DNA of 64,000 nt from JBCCCJ01 sp039029315 (lineage in GTDB: Bacteria; Bacteroidota; Bacteroidia; J057): contig JBCCGK010000044.1 of NCBI GenBank assembly GCA_039029315.1, positions 22,971 to 86,970 on the forward strand. Direction: 5' to 3'. The notes under the pieces are model-generated. The model saw only the letters and a program-made list of their open reading frames with translations. It ran no database searches and was not told the DNA's origin. Positions 35,332 through 44,328 of this stretch are shown piece by piece. The position numbers and the translations under genes were made by a program. Numbering within the stretch: the stretch's first letter is position 1; the number at the start of each line of letters is the position of its first letter.

Positions 35332-36747
35332 TTAATTATAGCCAATAGAAGCCAACTTCAACTCCAGGCTGTCTTTCATTCCCAAAAATTGACTTGCCAG
35401 TTGGTCTGGCAGTGGATTCGGAGCAGGGAGTTTTTCTGCACGATGATCCACTTGTTGACCATTTTTCCAAAATCTGAAACACACATGAGGTCCAGAAGCC
35501 AAGCCTGTTGAGCCAACTAGTCCAATCACCTCTCCTTGCTTGACCTTGACACCCCGCTTGATTCCCGGAGCAAATTTGCTCATATGCAGATATTGAGTTT
35601 CATAGGTCTTGTCATGTCGGATTTTGACATAGTTCCCATTGTTCTTTTTGAAGGTAGCAATAGATACAACGCCATCTGCAACTGCCAAAATAGGGGTTCC
35701 TTCTGGTGCTGCATAATCAGTTCCCAAATGGGGTTTCACCTTTTGGAGAACGGGATGTTTACGTTTCAAATTAAAAGGGGAAGAGATCCGGGCATATTTC
35801 ACAGGAGATTGCAAAAAGCCTCGCTTCATCGGTCTGGCTTTTTCATCAAAAAATCCTCTCGTCTGGCCATTTGTATAATAATACGCCTCATGGGCACCAC
35901 TCTTTGTCTGAAAATAAATCGCCTTTAACTCTCGAATATCGGCTGCTTCTCCATCAGCATACACACTTTCATAGACCAATTTGAATCGGTCTCCAGGTTC
36001 CAAATGATAAAAATCGACCGACCACTGCAGTGCTTCTTCCATTTTTCCGATCAAATCGTAGTGTAGATTTTCATCCAAAATGGTTTTCCATAAGGCCGAA
36101 TCTATGATAGCACTTGCTGTACTCAATCGAATATCTACCTCGCGCTCAATCCGGTATACCCGTAGCGTATCCCTCAAATCAAAAACAGTATATTCGAACT
36201 TATTCGGCTCGTAGATGATGTATTCTGTTTGATTGTTTGTCTCTGAAGTCAGAACCGTCACCATAGACCTGCCCTGAAGAGATTGAATATCCATCACGGG
36301 TTCGGCAAGTTGTTGAATTTCGGGAATCTTGGTGGTTGGGACATTATAGGCCATCAAAATATCAGTCATTCCTTGTCCATCTTCTACTATGTCCTTGTGA
36401 ATCTGATACGGGGCCAAATCAAAGCCATACCGATAAGTCGAAGTATCGGTGTTATCTATAAGTGGATCATTGTCTGGTCCCCACATCCAGGCAACACTTA
36501 TAGCCACCAATCCCAACAACAATACTGCCCCAATGATCAAAGCATTTCTCCTGAATTTCTGATAGGATTCAGAAATATTTTCGTTCTCCTCCTTCAATTG
36601 CTGATAGCCATCGTTTTTGGTTCGAATAATCAGCTTTGACCTGCCAGTTTCCCTGTTCGTCCTGTTCCCAGTCGCTGAACGATCCTCCATCTGCTTGTCA
36701 GAAGGGGGAAGGTTCTTTGGGGTAATTTTTATTTTTTTAGGCTTCAT
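35332..36747 (-). CDS. M23-family peptidase with membrane anchor and altered HxH motif
   Basis: A 471-residue predicted peptidoglycan endopeptidase: a basic cytosolic tail, one membrane segment (ALIIGAVLLLGLVAISVAW), a LysM/OapA-like middle region and a LytM domain near the C-terminus. The first metal motif PHLGTDYAAPEGTP is intact. The usual HxH motif appears as GPHVCFRF, so the second His, normally a zinc ligand, is Cys. The start at 36747 is set by the -7 promoter at 36774-36781 and avoids a 32-residue extension. First gene of a run with mnmA, an unknown and the isomerase. Confidence 0.88.
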   Translation of the reverse strand: MKPKKIKITPKNLPPSDKQMEDRSATGNRTNRETGRSKLIIRTKNDGYQQLKEENENISESYQKFRRNALIIGAVLLLGLVAISVAWMWGPDNDPLIDNTDTSTYRYGFDLAPYQIHKDIVEDGQGMTDILMAYNVPTTKIPEIQQLAEPVMDIQSLQGRSMVTVLTSETNNQTEYIIYEPNKFEYTVFDLRDTLRVYRIEREVDIRLSTASAIIDSALWKTILDENLHYDLIGKMEEALQWSVDFYHLEPGDRFKLVYESVYADGEAADIRELKAIYFQTKSGAHEAYYYTNGQTRGFFDEKARPMKRGFLQSPVKYARISSPFNLKRKHPVLQKVKPHLGTDYAAPEGTPILAVADGVVSIATFKKNNGNYVKIRHDKTYETQYLHMSKFAPGIKRGVKVKQGEVIGLVGSTGLASGPHVCFRFWKNGQQVDHRAEKLPAPNPLPDQLASQFLGMKDSLELKLASIGYN

Positions 36748-36773
36748 GTTGACAGGGAAGCTATTGTTGTAGA

Positions 36774-36781
36774 CAAATATA
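36774..36781 (-). promoter_or_regulatory. -7 promoter element for the M23-mnmA operon
   Basis: TATATTTG on the minus strand matches TAnnTTTG exactly, 26 bases upstream of the ATG at 36747. A matching -33 element is not clear. Confidence 0.5.
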
Positions 36782-36861
36782 AACAGAATGCAGCAGAAAA
36801 TCTGACTGTTGTGTTTGAAAGGAGAAACTCGAGACACAAACACAAATTTATATCCTATATC

Positions 36862-37725
36862 ATGAAAATGCTTTCTCGTCCTCCCCTATTGATTCAATAT
36901 GCTAATTTATTCTTTTTCATCCTTTCTGGATTTTTATTACAAAACTGTCACTATGTAGGACTTCAACGTGCGTATATTCCGGCAACTTCAGATCCTCACT
37001 TTTTTGAAAAGAAAGAGGATCAAATCCTTACTCCCTCTATTGATTTGACCAATGTCCAAGTCCAATATGGGAGAGCATTAGGTGCTCATCATGGAATGTC
37101 TTCCTGGGCATATGCTGGATTTAAAGGCCAATTAGGTGGTCAGATTTCAGGGCTTATTTTCCATCAAATTGGGAAAAAATGGTATTGGGAAAGTAGCATT
37201 GGCTATAGGTTTATGCGAAATTACTCAAAAATCAGATCTCGACCTTCCTTTATTCCCTTTACGCCTGCACCTTATTGGGGTCCTTACTATTCCCATATCA
37301 ATCAGGTCAATTACCATATGCTCCCTATTCAGACACATTTGTTGAGAAAAGGTGAAATAAACAATTATTTAAAAGGATTTAACTATAAAGCTAGTTTTAG
37401 TTTGCAGTTTTCTCCCGTATGGTTTGAATATTATAATTACCAAAGTAGGTATCACGAATCATGTGAACTCTGCTATATCAGAAGAAATATTCTTCTCACA
37501 AGAAACAAATGGGCTTTTTCAGCAAGTCCCAGTTTAATGTGCAGCATCGGAAAGAACGGAAAATATGTGTTCTTAAAAGCTGGAGTCAACTTCATATCAA
37601 AGATAGGAGTTGTGCAAAGTCCTCCTATGAATTCAATTCCACCACCTAGAATTTTTTATAGGCATCCGCAAGTGGTTCCCGCATTTCTTCGAATGGGGAT
37701 CACACTGAATCTTAACAAATCCTGA
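36862..37725 (+). CDS. Predicted outer-membrane lipoprotein/beta-barrel, unknown
   Basis: A 287-residue protein whose N-terminus has a hydrophobic signal ending in FLLQNC, a relaxed Bacteroidota-type lipobox. The mature part is rich in Tyr, Phe, His and Gly and alternates in short strands, as in small outer-membrane barrels, and ends in RMGITLNLNKS. Start taken at the ATG at 36862 (36868 also possible). No known family. The base composition is more A+T-rich than its neighbours. Confidence 0.55.
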   Translation: MKMLSRPPLLIQYANLFFFILSGFLLQNCHYVGLQRAYIPATSDPHFFEKKEDQILTPSIDLTNVQVQYGRALGAHHGMSSWAYAGFKGQLGGQISGLIFHQIGKKWYWESSIGYRFMRNYSKIRSRPSFIPFTPAPYWGPYYSHINQVNYHMLPIQTHLLRKGEINNYLKGFNYKASFSLQFSPVWFEYYNYQSRYHESCELCYIRRNILLTRNKWAFSASPSLMCSIGKNGKYVFLKAGVNFISKIGVVQSPPMNSIPPPRIFYRHPQVVPAFLRMGITLNLNKS

Positions 37726-37732
37726 ACCTGAA

Positions 37733-37764
37733 AAGTGGTCTGTCTATAAATGGACCACTTCACC
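37733..37764. terminator. Terminator hairpin between converging genes
   Basis: Perfect 8-bp stem AAGTGGTC / GACCACTT. Read on the minus strand it follows the last lpd codons and is followed by TTTTC; on the plus strand it closes the 36862 gene. It overlaps the lpd stop codon. Confidence 0.5.
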
Positions 37765-39138
37765 ATACGCTGCTGCTGCTGCTTCCATCACTGCCTCAGA
37801 CATGGTCGGATGTGGATGGACAGCCTTGATGATTTCATGCCCAGTGGTTTCCAGTTTTCTGGCAACGACTACTTCAGCAATCATATCCGTAACGCCAGCA
37901 CCTACCATATGCGCTCCAAGGAATTCTCCGTATTTCGCATCGAAGATTACCTTGACAAAGCCATCATTCTTGCCAGAGGCTGTGGCCTTTCCAGAAGCAG
38001 AAAACGGAAATTTCCCTACTTTGATCTCCATGCCTTTGTCTTTCGCTTCGGCTTCGGTTATTCCAACAGAGGCTACTTCTGGCTGGCAATAGGTGCAGCT
38101 AGGAATGTTTCCATAATCAATAGGGTGGACATCCAGACCTGCTATTTTCTCCACACAGAGGATGGCTTCATGAGAGGCCATATGTGCCAAGGCTGGTCCG
38201 GGAATGATATCCCCAATAGCATAGATGTTTGGGACATTGGTTTGATAAAATTCATCTACCTGGACCAAGCCTCGATCTGTTTTGATATTCAAACTACCCA
38301 GTCCCAAATTTTCAGTATTGGGACTGATGCCTACAGCAGATAGAAGAATGTCTCCTTGGATTTTTTCTTCTCCTTTTTTCGTCTTTACTGTTGCTACCAC
38401 ACCACGACCAGAGCTATCCACTTCAGTCACCTCAGAACTGGTCATGATGGTCATGCCTTTTTTCTTATAAATTCTGGCCATGAGTTTGGATACATCGGCA
38501 TCTTCTCTCGGGAGAATCTTGTCCATGAACTCAATGACAACGACCTCAGTGCCCATATTGTGGTAGAAATAGGCAAACTCCATCCCAATTGCTCCAGATC
38601 CCACGACGATCATCTTTTTGGGTTGCTTAGGCAGGGTCATCGCTTCGCGATAACCGATAATTTTTTTGCCATCAATCTGCATATGTGGCAGGTTTCTGGA
38701 TCGAGCGCCAGTTGCAAGGATGATATGTTTTGCCTCATGGGAGATGGAGGTCCCTGCCTTATCTGTAACTACAACTCGCTTGTCCGGGCTGAGTTTTCCA
38801 TGTCCTTCCAGGACATCTACTTTATTTTTTCTCAGCAAAAAGTCAACGCCTTTGCTCATTTTATCAGCAGCGCCCCGGCTCCGTTCAATCACCTTCCCAA
38901 AATCGTGAGAAACTTTACTTGCTTTCAGACCATAGTCCTCCGCATGATGGAGGTAGTCCATTACTTCAGCACTTTTCAATAAGGCCTTGGTTGGGATACA
39001 GCCCCAATTCAAACAAATTCCACCAAGGTTTTCTCGCTCAACAACAGCTGTTTTCATTCCAAGTTGAGCTGCTCGGATTGCTGCCACATATCCGCCTGGG
39101 CCGCTTCCGATTACGATCACATCATATGTATTTGCCAT
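37744..39138 (-). CDS. lpdA: Dihydrolipoamide dehydrogenase
   Basis: The 464-residue FAD enzyme (E3) that reoxidises lipoamide in the pyruvate, 2-oxoglutarate and branched-chain dehydrogenase complexes. FAD motif GSGPGGYVAAIRAAQLG, redox disulfide GGICLNWGCIPTKALL (C-x4-C), NAD motif GSGAIGMEFAYFY, and the C-terminal HPHPTMSEAVMEAA with the catalytic His-Glu pair. No E1/E2 genes are near. It has its own promoter overlapping the stop codon of the upstream CHAT gene. Confidence 0.96.
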   Translation of the reverse strand: MANTYDVIVIGSGPGGYVAAIRAAQLGMKTAVVERENLGGICLNWGCIPTKALLKSAEVMDYLHHAEDYGLKASKVSHDFGKVIERSRGAADKMSKGVDFLLRKNKVDVLEGHGKLSPDKRVVVTDKAGTSISHEAKHIILATGARSRNLPHMQIDGKKIIGYREAMTLPKQPKKMIVVGSGAIGMEFAYFYHNMGTEVVVIEFMDKILPREDADVSKLMARIYKKKGMTIMTSSEVTEVDSSGRGVVATVKTKKGEEKIQGDILLSAVGISPNTENLGLGSLNIKTDRGLVQVDEFYQTNVPNIYAIGDIIPGPALAHMASHEAILCVEKIAGLDVHPIDYGNIPSCTYCQPEVASVGITEAEAKDKGMEIKVGKFPFSASGKATASGKNDGFVKVIFDAKYGEFLGAHMVGAGVTDMIAEVVVARKLETTGHEIIKAVHPHPTMSEAVMEAAAAAYGEVVHL

Positions 39139-39168
39139 AGGGTACGTTTAGCTTATTGATTTGGAGTG

Positions 39169-39176
39169 CAAAGTTA
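39169..39176 (-). promoter_or_regulatory. -7 promoter element of lpdA
   Basis: TAACTTTG on the minus strand fits TAnnTTTG; its first bases TAA are the stop codon of the CHAT gene. Predicted start near 39165 leaves about 27 bases of leader before the lpdA ATG. Confidence 0.55.
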
Positions 39177-42100
39177 GAAAATTTGTCGAAGATTCCTCCT
39201 TTTTACCCACCATAAGCTGGTCCCAATTCCAAGAATTATCATCAAAGCAATCAGGATCCCCACACCAATAGAATACTGTGGAATCAATGGATCAGGATTT
39301 CCCCAGAAAACATATGCGCCCCAATAGCCGGGATGTGCTCCGGGAAACTTATTCATATAATCCAATCTGGCCAATCGAAGTGCCTGAGGTCTATTTTCTC
39401 CTTCCTGGAGGTAAGCATACATTCGCTCCATGATCCAACCTGTACTCGCATCGTCAATTTGCCACAAGCTTGTGACCATGCTTTGAACACCAGCATAGGC
39501 AAAAGCTTGAGCCAGACTCTGAACCCCCTCCCCTTTTTCGATTTTGCCAATTCCAGTCTCACAGGCACTCAGGACCAGCAGATCAATGCCTAGCGAAAGG
39601 TTGTAGATCTCATAGGCATGCAGGAATCTGTCTTCTTCAGAGGAAGTGGTTGCGGATTCGCTGAACACCAAAGCAGAAAACATGGGATCGTCATATTCCA
39701 GATAGGCATGCATTGCCAAATGCAGAATATCATAGTTGGCGCAAACCTCCTTGAAAGCAGCCTCTGTCGCAGACTCCCCAATCATAGATCCTCCTTTCCA
39801 CACCTCTGAAATAGATTCAATTTCGGTCCTGTTGTGCACCAAGGAACGAAACGGTCCTCTCTGATTGAGTGGTACACTTCTCAGATTCGCGTATTCCACC
39901 TCATTGCTCCCTTTGTATGTCGGGGCCATGCCAAAAAAAGTTGGTTTTCTCAGTCGAATAGAATGATCTGAAATAGTAGCCAACCAGGAAAGAGAATACG
40001 CATATCTTACCTGACTCGACTTGAGTAGATAAGGCAGCTTGCTATACATGGATCCTGTAGACCAGGAATCACCTGTCAGCAGTAATTCAAAGGGCATCAA
40101 TGCCAGGATATCATCAGGCAAGATCAATAATGCCGATGGAGGGTTAGAGTCAACTCCTACAACCGGCGCAATCAGTTGTTGGTACCAATGATGGGCCCCT
40201 TTTGCAAAAGCCGGAAGATTGTTTACCGGATTGATTTGCTGGTGATAGTGTACCAAATTGTTCAAAAAACTTGTTAATTGATCCTTCCAATCCGAGGAGA
40301 CCGTCTTTCTGTAAATGCGCGTTTCCTCAGCGGAGATCAACAAAATCATCAAGGTAGAGTCTCCAAGAAAGAAATTAATCATCGATTCCCCTTCTTCTAG
40401 CATATCTTGTCGAACGGCTTTTACTGACACCGCATGCGTTTGATAACGAATTTGATAATAGTCAGGGTAAGCCTCTGCGAGATGGATATGAAGCTTTCTC
40501 TTCTCTTCATTAAGCGTAAATAGCTTTTCGTTCCAGTAGGATAAGTCTATGGTGTCCTGAATCTGTTCATCAATTTTTTTGTTGAGAATTTTTTGCTGAT
40601 AAAAAGCGATTTGTGCACTCAATTTTCGCTCCTTCTCCAACAATTCGTCAGGCAAACCTGCCTGCAAAACCGCTCTGGATTGTTGGAGGTTCTTCCTGAG
40701 GCTTGCTGATTTGCTCTGTTCGATCAATTTCAAGATTACTTCCAAATACTCTGGATCTTTCTCCTTTTCATACAACATGTGGACACATTGGAGTGCTCCT
40801 TCATAGATATTGAGGCTTTCCTCGGTCAGAATCTCACGGGTACTCTGAGAGCGGATTTGCATGCTCTGAATCACTTCCAAGCACAGTTGATAAACAGTCC
40901 AACAATGGGTCAATAAATACACATTCTCTTCCCGCTGTTGAGCCAAAACCAACAGGGCTTTTGCCTTGTTTTCCAGAATATCCAGGTTGCGCTGATGATG
41001 AAAGATCTGATTCAATCGAGGATTCAACGACCAGTCCGACTGATCAAGCGTGCTATCACGAGTCATCCGAGCAAGAGAGCGCTGAATCCATATCATTGCC
41101 CCGTCTTCATCCCCTAATTTTGCCTTCAAATATCCTGTCCCTGCATAGATCAAAGCCAAATGCTTACTCTTGGCAGCTTCGGCAGGTTTTCTAGCTTGTT
41201 CCATATAGAACAAAGAGGTGGCCCATTGTTCCATAGCCAAATAAACTCCAGCCAAATTCACAAAATCCTCGAATATTCGGATAGAATCTTTGGACTGGCT
41301 ATGTAATTCAATGGCTTTTTGATGCTCCTTCAGAGCCAGATCATATTCCTCCATATTCTTGTAAAGCCTTCCTTTTGTGGTGTGGACTATGCCCAAATAG
41401 GACAAATTTGGCTGAGGAAGCTGGCTGAGCAGTTCTTCACTATTATCCAGAAAATCCATTGCCAGCAGGGGGTCTGTTTTCTTCAAGCAACTCTGGCCCA
41501 TTTTGAGATAGGTCGTGCCCAATTGGGGAGAATGGTTGGGAAAATTATCTCTGGCAGATTCCAGAGCTTTGTAGTAATAATCCTGACTTTTCTCACAATC
41601 TCCCAGATCCAGATAAATCTCTGCCAAATGGCTGTAACAGTTCAACAGATAATCTGGCAATAGATCTGTGCCTTTCAGCCAATAGTCAAGGGCTTTTTCC
41701 CCATATGTCAATTCCTGTCTGTGATCTCCTATCATCCCAAAAACATAAGAGATGTTATGGCATACCAGGCCCAATGATTTCCACAAGGTATCAGGCAATG
41801 ATAAAAACATAGCTTCTGCACCTTTGTATGCAAGAACGGCACTGTCATACCGTCCCAAATGGTCATAGTGGAAGCCTAGATCTGTATAGGCATCTGCCAA
41901 GCGTTCATTGGGAGGCAGGTAGGCACTTCTGATCCTCAGATTTTCTTTCCCATGATGCAGAGCCCGTAGCCAATCCTGTCGTTTGCCGAGGGAGATTCCA
42001 ATAAACTGATTGGCATTGGCAAGCTTTTCCCACATGTCCAAAGAATCAACTCCTGCTGGAATCTGTCGATACCCTTGCAGGGACTTTTTGTAGAAATGGT

Positions 42101-42503
42101 CCGCAGATTCAGCTTGGTTGCCAATCTCATATAGTGCCCCAACATTCAGGCAGAAGTTGGATAGAACATATCTGGAAATGCCATTGTCCAAAAAAAGGGA
42201 AGTATCCAGTGTCTGCGCAAACTGAACACCTCCTTCTATCTCCCCGGCATAATAATATGCCTGACAGAGTTGACCAACTGCCTCAAAATATGCTTGCCAG
42301 GTTTCTGCCTTCCGATAGATATCTACGGCTGTATGATAAGCTTCCAAGGACGATTCCTGTTTGCCTGCAAACCAGAAAGCTTCTGCTTCATGCATAGATT
42401 TGTTGGCAGGTATTGTATCCACAAGCTGAGCAATTCCGCCATTGATCCCGAACCAACCACAGAGGACAATCCAGCCACATATTTTCAAATATCTCATGCT
42501 CAT
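39174..42503 (-). CDS. Secreted, membrane-anchored TPR-CHAT protein
   Basis: An 1109-residue protein. Signal peptide at residues 1-25 (WIVLCGWFGINGGIAQ), roughly ten tetratricopeptide repeats to about residue 500 (for example YTDLGFHYDHLGRYDSAVLAYKGAEAMF region), a coiled-coil linker, a CHAT domain from about residue 770 to 1060, and a membrane helix near the end (IGVGILIALMIILGIGTSLWW) followed by basic residues. The CHAT caspase-like dyad is intact: H932 in LHLAMHA and C981 in VLSACETG. The topology puts TPR and CHAT on the periplasmic side with a C-terminal anchor. CHAT proteins are cysteine peptidases in several defence and signalling systems; the target is unknown. A second ATG at 42497 is possible. 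Confidence 0.87.
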   Translation of the reverse strand: MSMRYLKICGWIVLCGWFGINGGIAQLVDTIPANKSMHEAEAFWFAGKQESSLEAYHTAVDIYRKAETWQAYFEAVGQLCQAYYYAGEIEGGVQFAQTLDTSLFLDNGISRYVLSNFCLNVGALYEIGNQAESADHFYKKSLQGYRQIPAGVDSLDMWEKLANANQFIGISLGKRQDWLRALHHGKENLRIRSAYLPPNERLADAYTDLGFHYDHLGRYDSAVLAYKGAEAMFLSLPDTLWKSLGLVCHNISYVFGMIGDHRQELTYGEKALDYWLKGTDLLPDYLLNCYSHLAEIYLDLGDCEKSQDYYYKALESARDNFPNHSPQLGTTYLKMGQSCLKKTDPLLAMDFLDNSEELLSQLPQPNLSYLGIVHTTKGRLYKNMEEYDLALKEHQKAIELHSQSKDSIRIFEDFVNLAGVYLAMEQWATSLFYMEQARKPAEAAKSKHLALIYAGTGYLKAKLGDEDGAMIWIQRSLARMTRDSTLDQSDWSLNPRLNQIFHHQRNLDILENKAKALLVLAQQREENVYLLTHCWTVYQLCLEVIQSMQIRSQSTREILTEESLNIYEGALQCVHMLYEKEKDPEYLEVILKLIEQSKSASLRKNLQQSRAVLQAGLPDELLEKERKLSAQIAFYQQKILNKKIDEQIQDTIDLSYWNEKLFTLNEEKRKLHIHLAEAYPDYYQIRYQTHAVSVKAVRQDMLEEGESMINFFLGDSTLMILLISAEETRIYRKTVSSDWKDQLTSFLNNLVHYHQQINPVNNLPAFAKGAHHWYQQLIAPVVGVDSNPPSALLILPDDILALMPFELLLTGDSWSTGSMYSKLPYLLKSSQVRYAYSLSWLATISDHSIRLRKPTFFGMAPTYKGSNEVEYANLRSVPLNQRGPFRSLVHNRTEIESISEVWKGGSMIGESATEAAFKEVCANYDILHLAMHAYLEYDDPMFSALVFSESATTSSEEDRFLHAYEIYNLSLGIDLLVLSACETGIGKIEKGEGVQSLAQAFAYAGVQSMVTSLWQIDDASTGWIMERMYAYLQEGENRPQALRLARLDYMNKFPGAHPGYWGAYVFWGNPDPLIPQYSIGVGILIALMIILGIGTSLWWVKRRNLRQIF

Positions 42504-42566
42504 GTCCGAATTTACACGCTAATTTTTCAGCAAGCAAGCTAAGATTTTTTGCATTTGCCACATTCG

Positions 42567-42602
42567 TTTTTGCTTTTGGAATCAATTTTTGTACTACCTT
42601 TG
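42567..42602 (+). promoter_or_regulatory. Promoter of recN, almost leaderless
   Basis: TTTTTG (42567-42572), 22 bases, then TACCTTTG (42595-42602), an exact TAnnTTTG. The start codon of recN is at 42607, so transcription would begin at or within one base of the ATG. Confidence 0.65.
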
Positions 42603-42606
42603 CGAC

Positions 42607-44313
42607 ATGCTCAGGCAGTTGTATATCAAAAATTATGCACTCTTTGCCGAAACGCAAGTAGACTTTCCTGGTGGACTGAATATCTTAACAGGAGAGACGG
42701 GTGCTGGCAAATCCTTACTCGTTGGGGCATTAGGCCTTATTACTGGAAAACGAGCAGACAATTCCGTTATTTTTCTGGAAAATGAAAAATGTATCGTAGA
42801 GGCGAAATTTGGTCATCTCAATGCAGGGATCAAGGAGCGATTGCTAGGGTTTGAAGATTTTGATCTGGAAGATGAAGAATTGTTGATCAGGAGAGAAATT
42901 CGTCCCAACGGGAAATCCAGAGCATTTATTAATGATACGCCTGTTTCCCTTCAGCTTCTCCGTCAAGTCAGCACACTTCTGGTGGATTTACACAGCCAGC
43001 ATGAGAATCAAAATCTCTTATCTCATGACCATCAGATAGAATTACTCGATGCCTATGCTGGCACGACTTCCACGGTTGCCAGCTTCGCAGAGTCTCTTCA
43101 GCTCCTCGAACAGTTGCAAAAAACAATTCGCAGTCTTGAGCAGCAAGAAACCGAAGCAAAACAAAAATGGGATTATCTTCAATTTCAGATTCAGGAATTA
43201 ACTGATGCCAATCTAGAGGCTGATGAAGAAGAGCGACTGGAGCAGGAATTGAATCTCCTCCAACATGCAGAAGAGATACGGGAAGCCCTCGGTAGCGCAA
43301 CAGATTTGCTATATCATCAGGATTTATCCCTCTATAATCAATTGAGCGAATCGCTGGAACCTCTGCGTCGGGTATCCAAGGTCAATACGCAAATTTCTAC
43401 TGAAGTTGATCGCCTGCTTGAAGCTCAAGAGACCATCAAAGAGGCTGCTTTTACTTTCCAACAATTGCTGGAAACGGTAGAATCTGATCCTGAACGATTG
43501 TCATTCATTGAGGATCGATTGGCCATTTATCATACTCTCAAACTCAAATATGGAGTCTCTACAGGTGCCGAACTGGTCCAAAAGTGGGAGAGTCTCGCTG
43601 CACAATTAACTGATTTTCAATCTTTGGGGGTGCGGATTGCGGAACTTCATCAAGAGAGGAGTGATCATCTCGCAACTCTGAGTCAGTTAGGACTTAGTCT
43701 GGAGAAGAAACGACTCCAATCAGCCAAGTCTCTTGAAAAAGAAATTACGCAACTCCTTGGACAGGTCGGATTTCAGAAGGCCAAGTTTGGCGTGGCAATC
43801 GAGCGAAACACGCATCAGGATGGCATGATAGAATTGGATGGGGATTCCATCAAACCTTTGCCAAATGGCTTGAATCGTGTCTATTTTGTAATTCAGACCA
43901 ATCCTGGCATGCCAGCAGGGCCATTGTCCCAAATTGCTTCAGGCGGAGAAGTATCTCGTGTGATGTTGGCTATCAAAACGGTTTTGGCAGATAAATTTGC
44001 CTTTCCAGTATTGATCTTCGATGAGATTGATACTGGTATCAGTGGCGAAATCGCGAACAAAGTAGGAACTGTGATGCAACAACTGGCCAACCGATTTCAA
44101 ATCATTTCCATTACGCATCTTCCTCAGATCGCTTCCAAAGGCAATGCACACTTTCAGATTCGAAAGAAAATTCAAGGTAATACCACCACCTCTTTTGTAG
44201 AAAGTCTTTCCCAAGAGGAACGAATTCAGACATTGGCTGAAATGATCAGCGGGGATCGTCCCAGTGTGAGCGCGCTAAAAAATGCACGGGAATTGCTGGG
44301 AATGAGTGGTTGA
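42607..44313 (+). CDS. recN: DNA repair protein RecN
   Basis: A 568-residue SMC-like ATPase of recombinational repair. Walker A GETGAGKSLL at about residue 30, long coiled-coil arms in the middle, signature region ASGGEVSRVMLAIK, and Walker B LIFDEIDTGISGE. The ATG at 42607 yields the family N-terminus MLRQLYIKNYALF; a further 18 bases of open frame upstream lie in the promoter. It is divergent from the CHAT gene, with 103 bases between the two starts. Confidence 0.96.
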   Translation: MLRQLYIKNYALFAETQVDFPGGLNILTGETGAGKSLLVGALGLITGKRADNSVIFLENEKCIVEAKFGHLNAGIKERLLGFEDFDLEDEELLIRREIRPNGKSRAFINDTPVSLQLLRQVSTLLVDLHSQHENQNLLSHDHQIELLDAYAGTTSTVASFAESLQLLEQLQKTIRSLEQQETEAKQKWDYLQFQIQELTDANLEADEEERLEQELNLLQHAEEIREALGSATDLLYHQDLSLYNQLSESLEPLRRVSKVNTQISTEVDRLLEAQETIKEAAFTFQQLLETVESDPERLSFIEDRLAIYHTLKLKYGVSTGAELVQKWESLAAQLTDFQSLGVRIAELHQERSDHLATLSQLGLSLEKKRLQSAKSLEKEITQLLGQVGFQKAKFGVAIERNTHQDGMIELDGDSIKPLPNGLNRVYFVIQTNPGMPAGPLSQIASGGEVSRVMLAIKTVLADKFAFPVLIFDEIDTGISGEIANKVGTVMQQLANRFQIISITHLPQIASKGNAHFQIRKKIQGNTTTSFVESLSQEERIQTLAEMISGDRPSVSALKNARELLGMSG

Positions 44314-44328
44314 TTCCTCCTGTAGCTC

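Noticed and set aside
38356..38982. 208-codon open frame on the plus strand over lpdA
   Set aside because: Antisense to a highly conserved enzyme.
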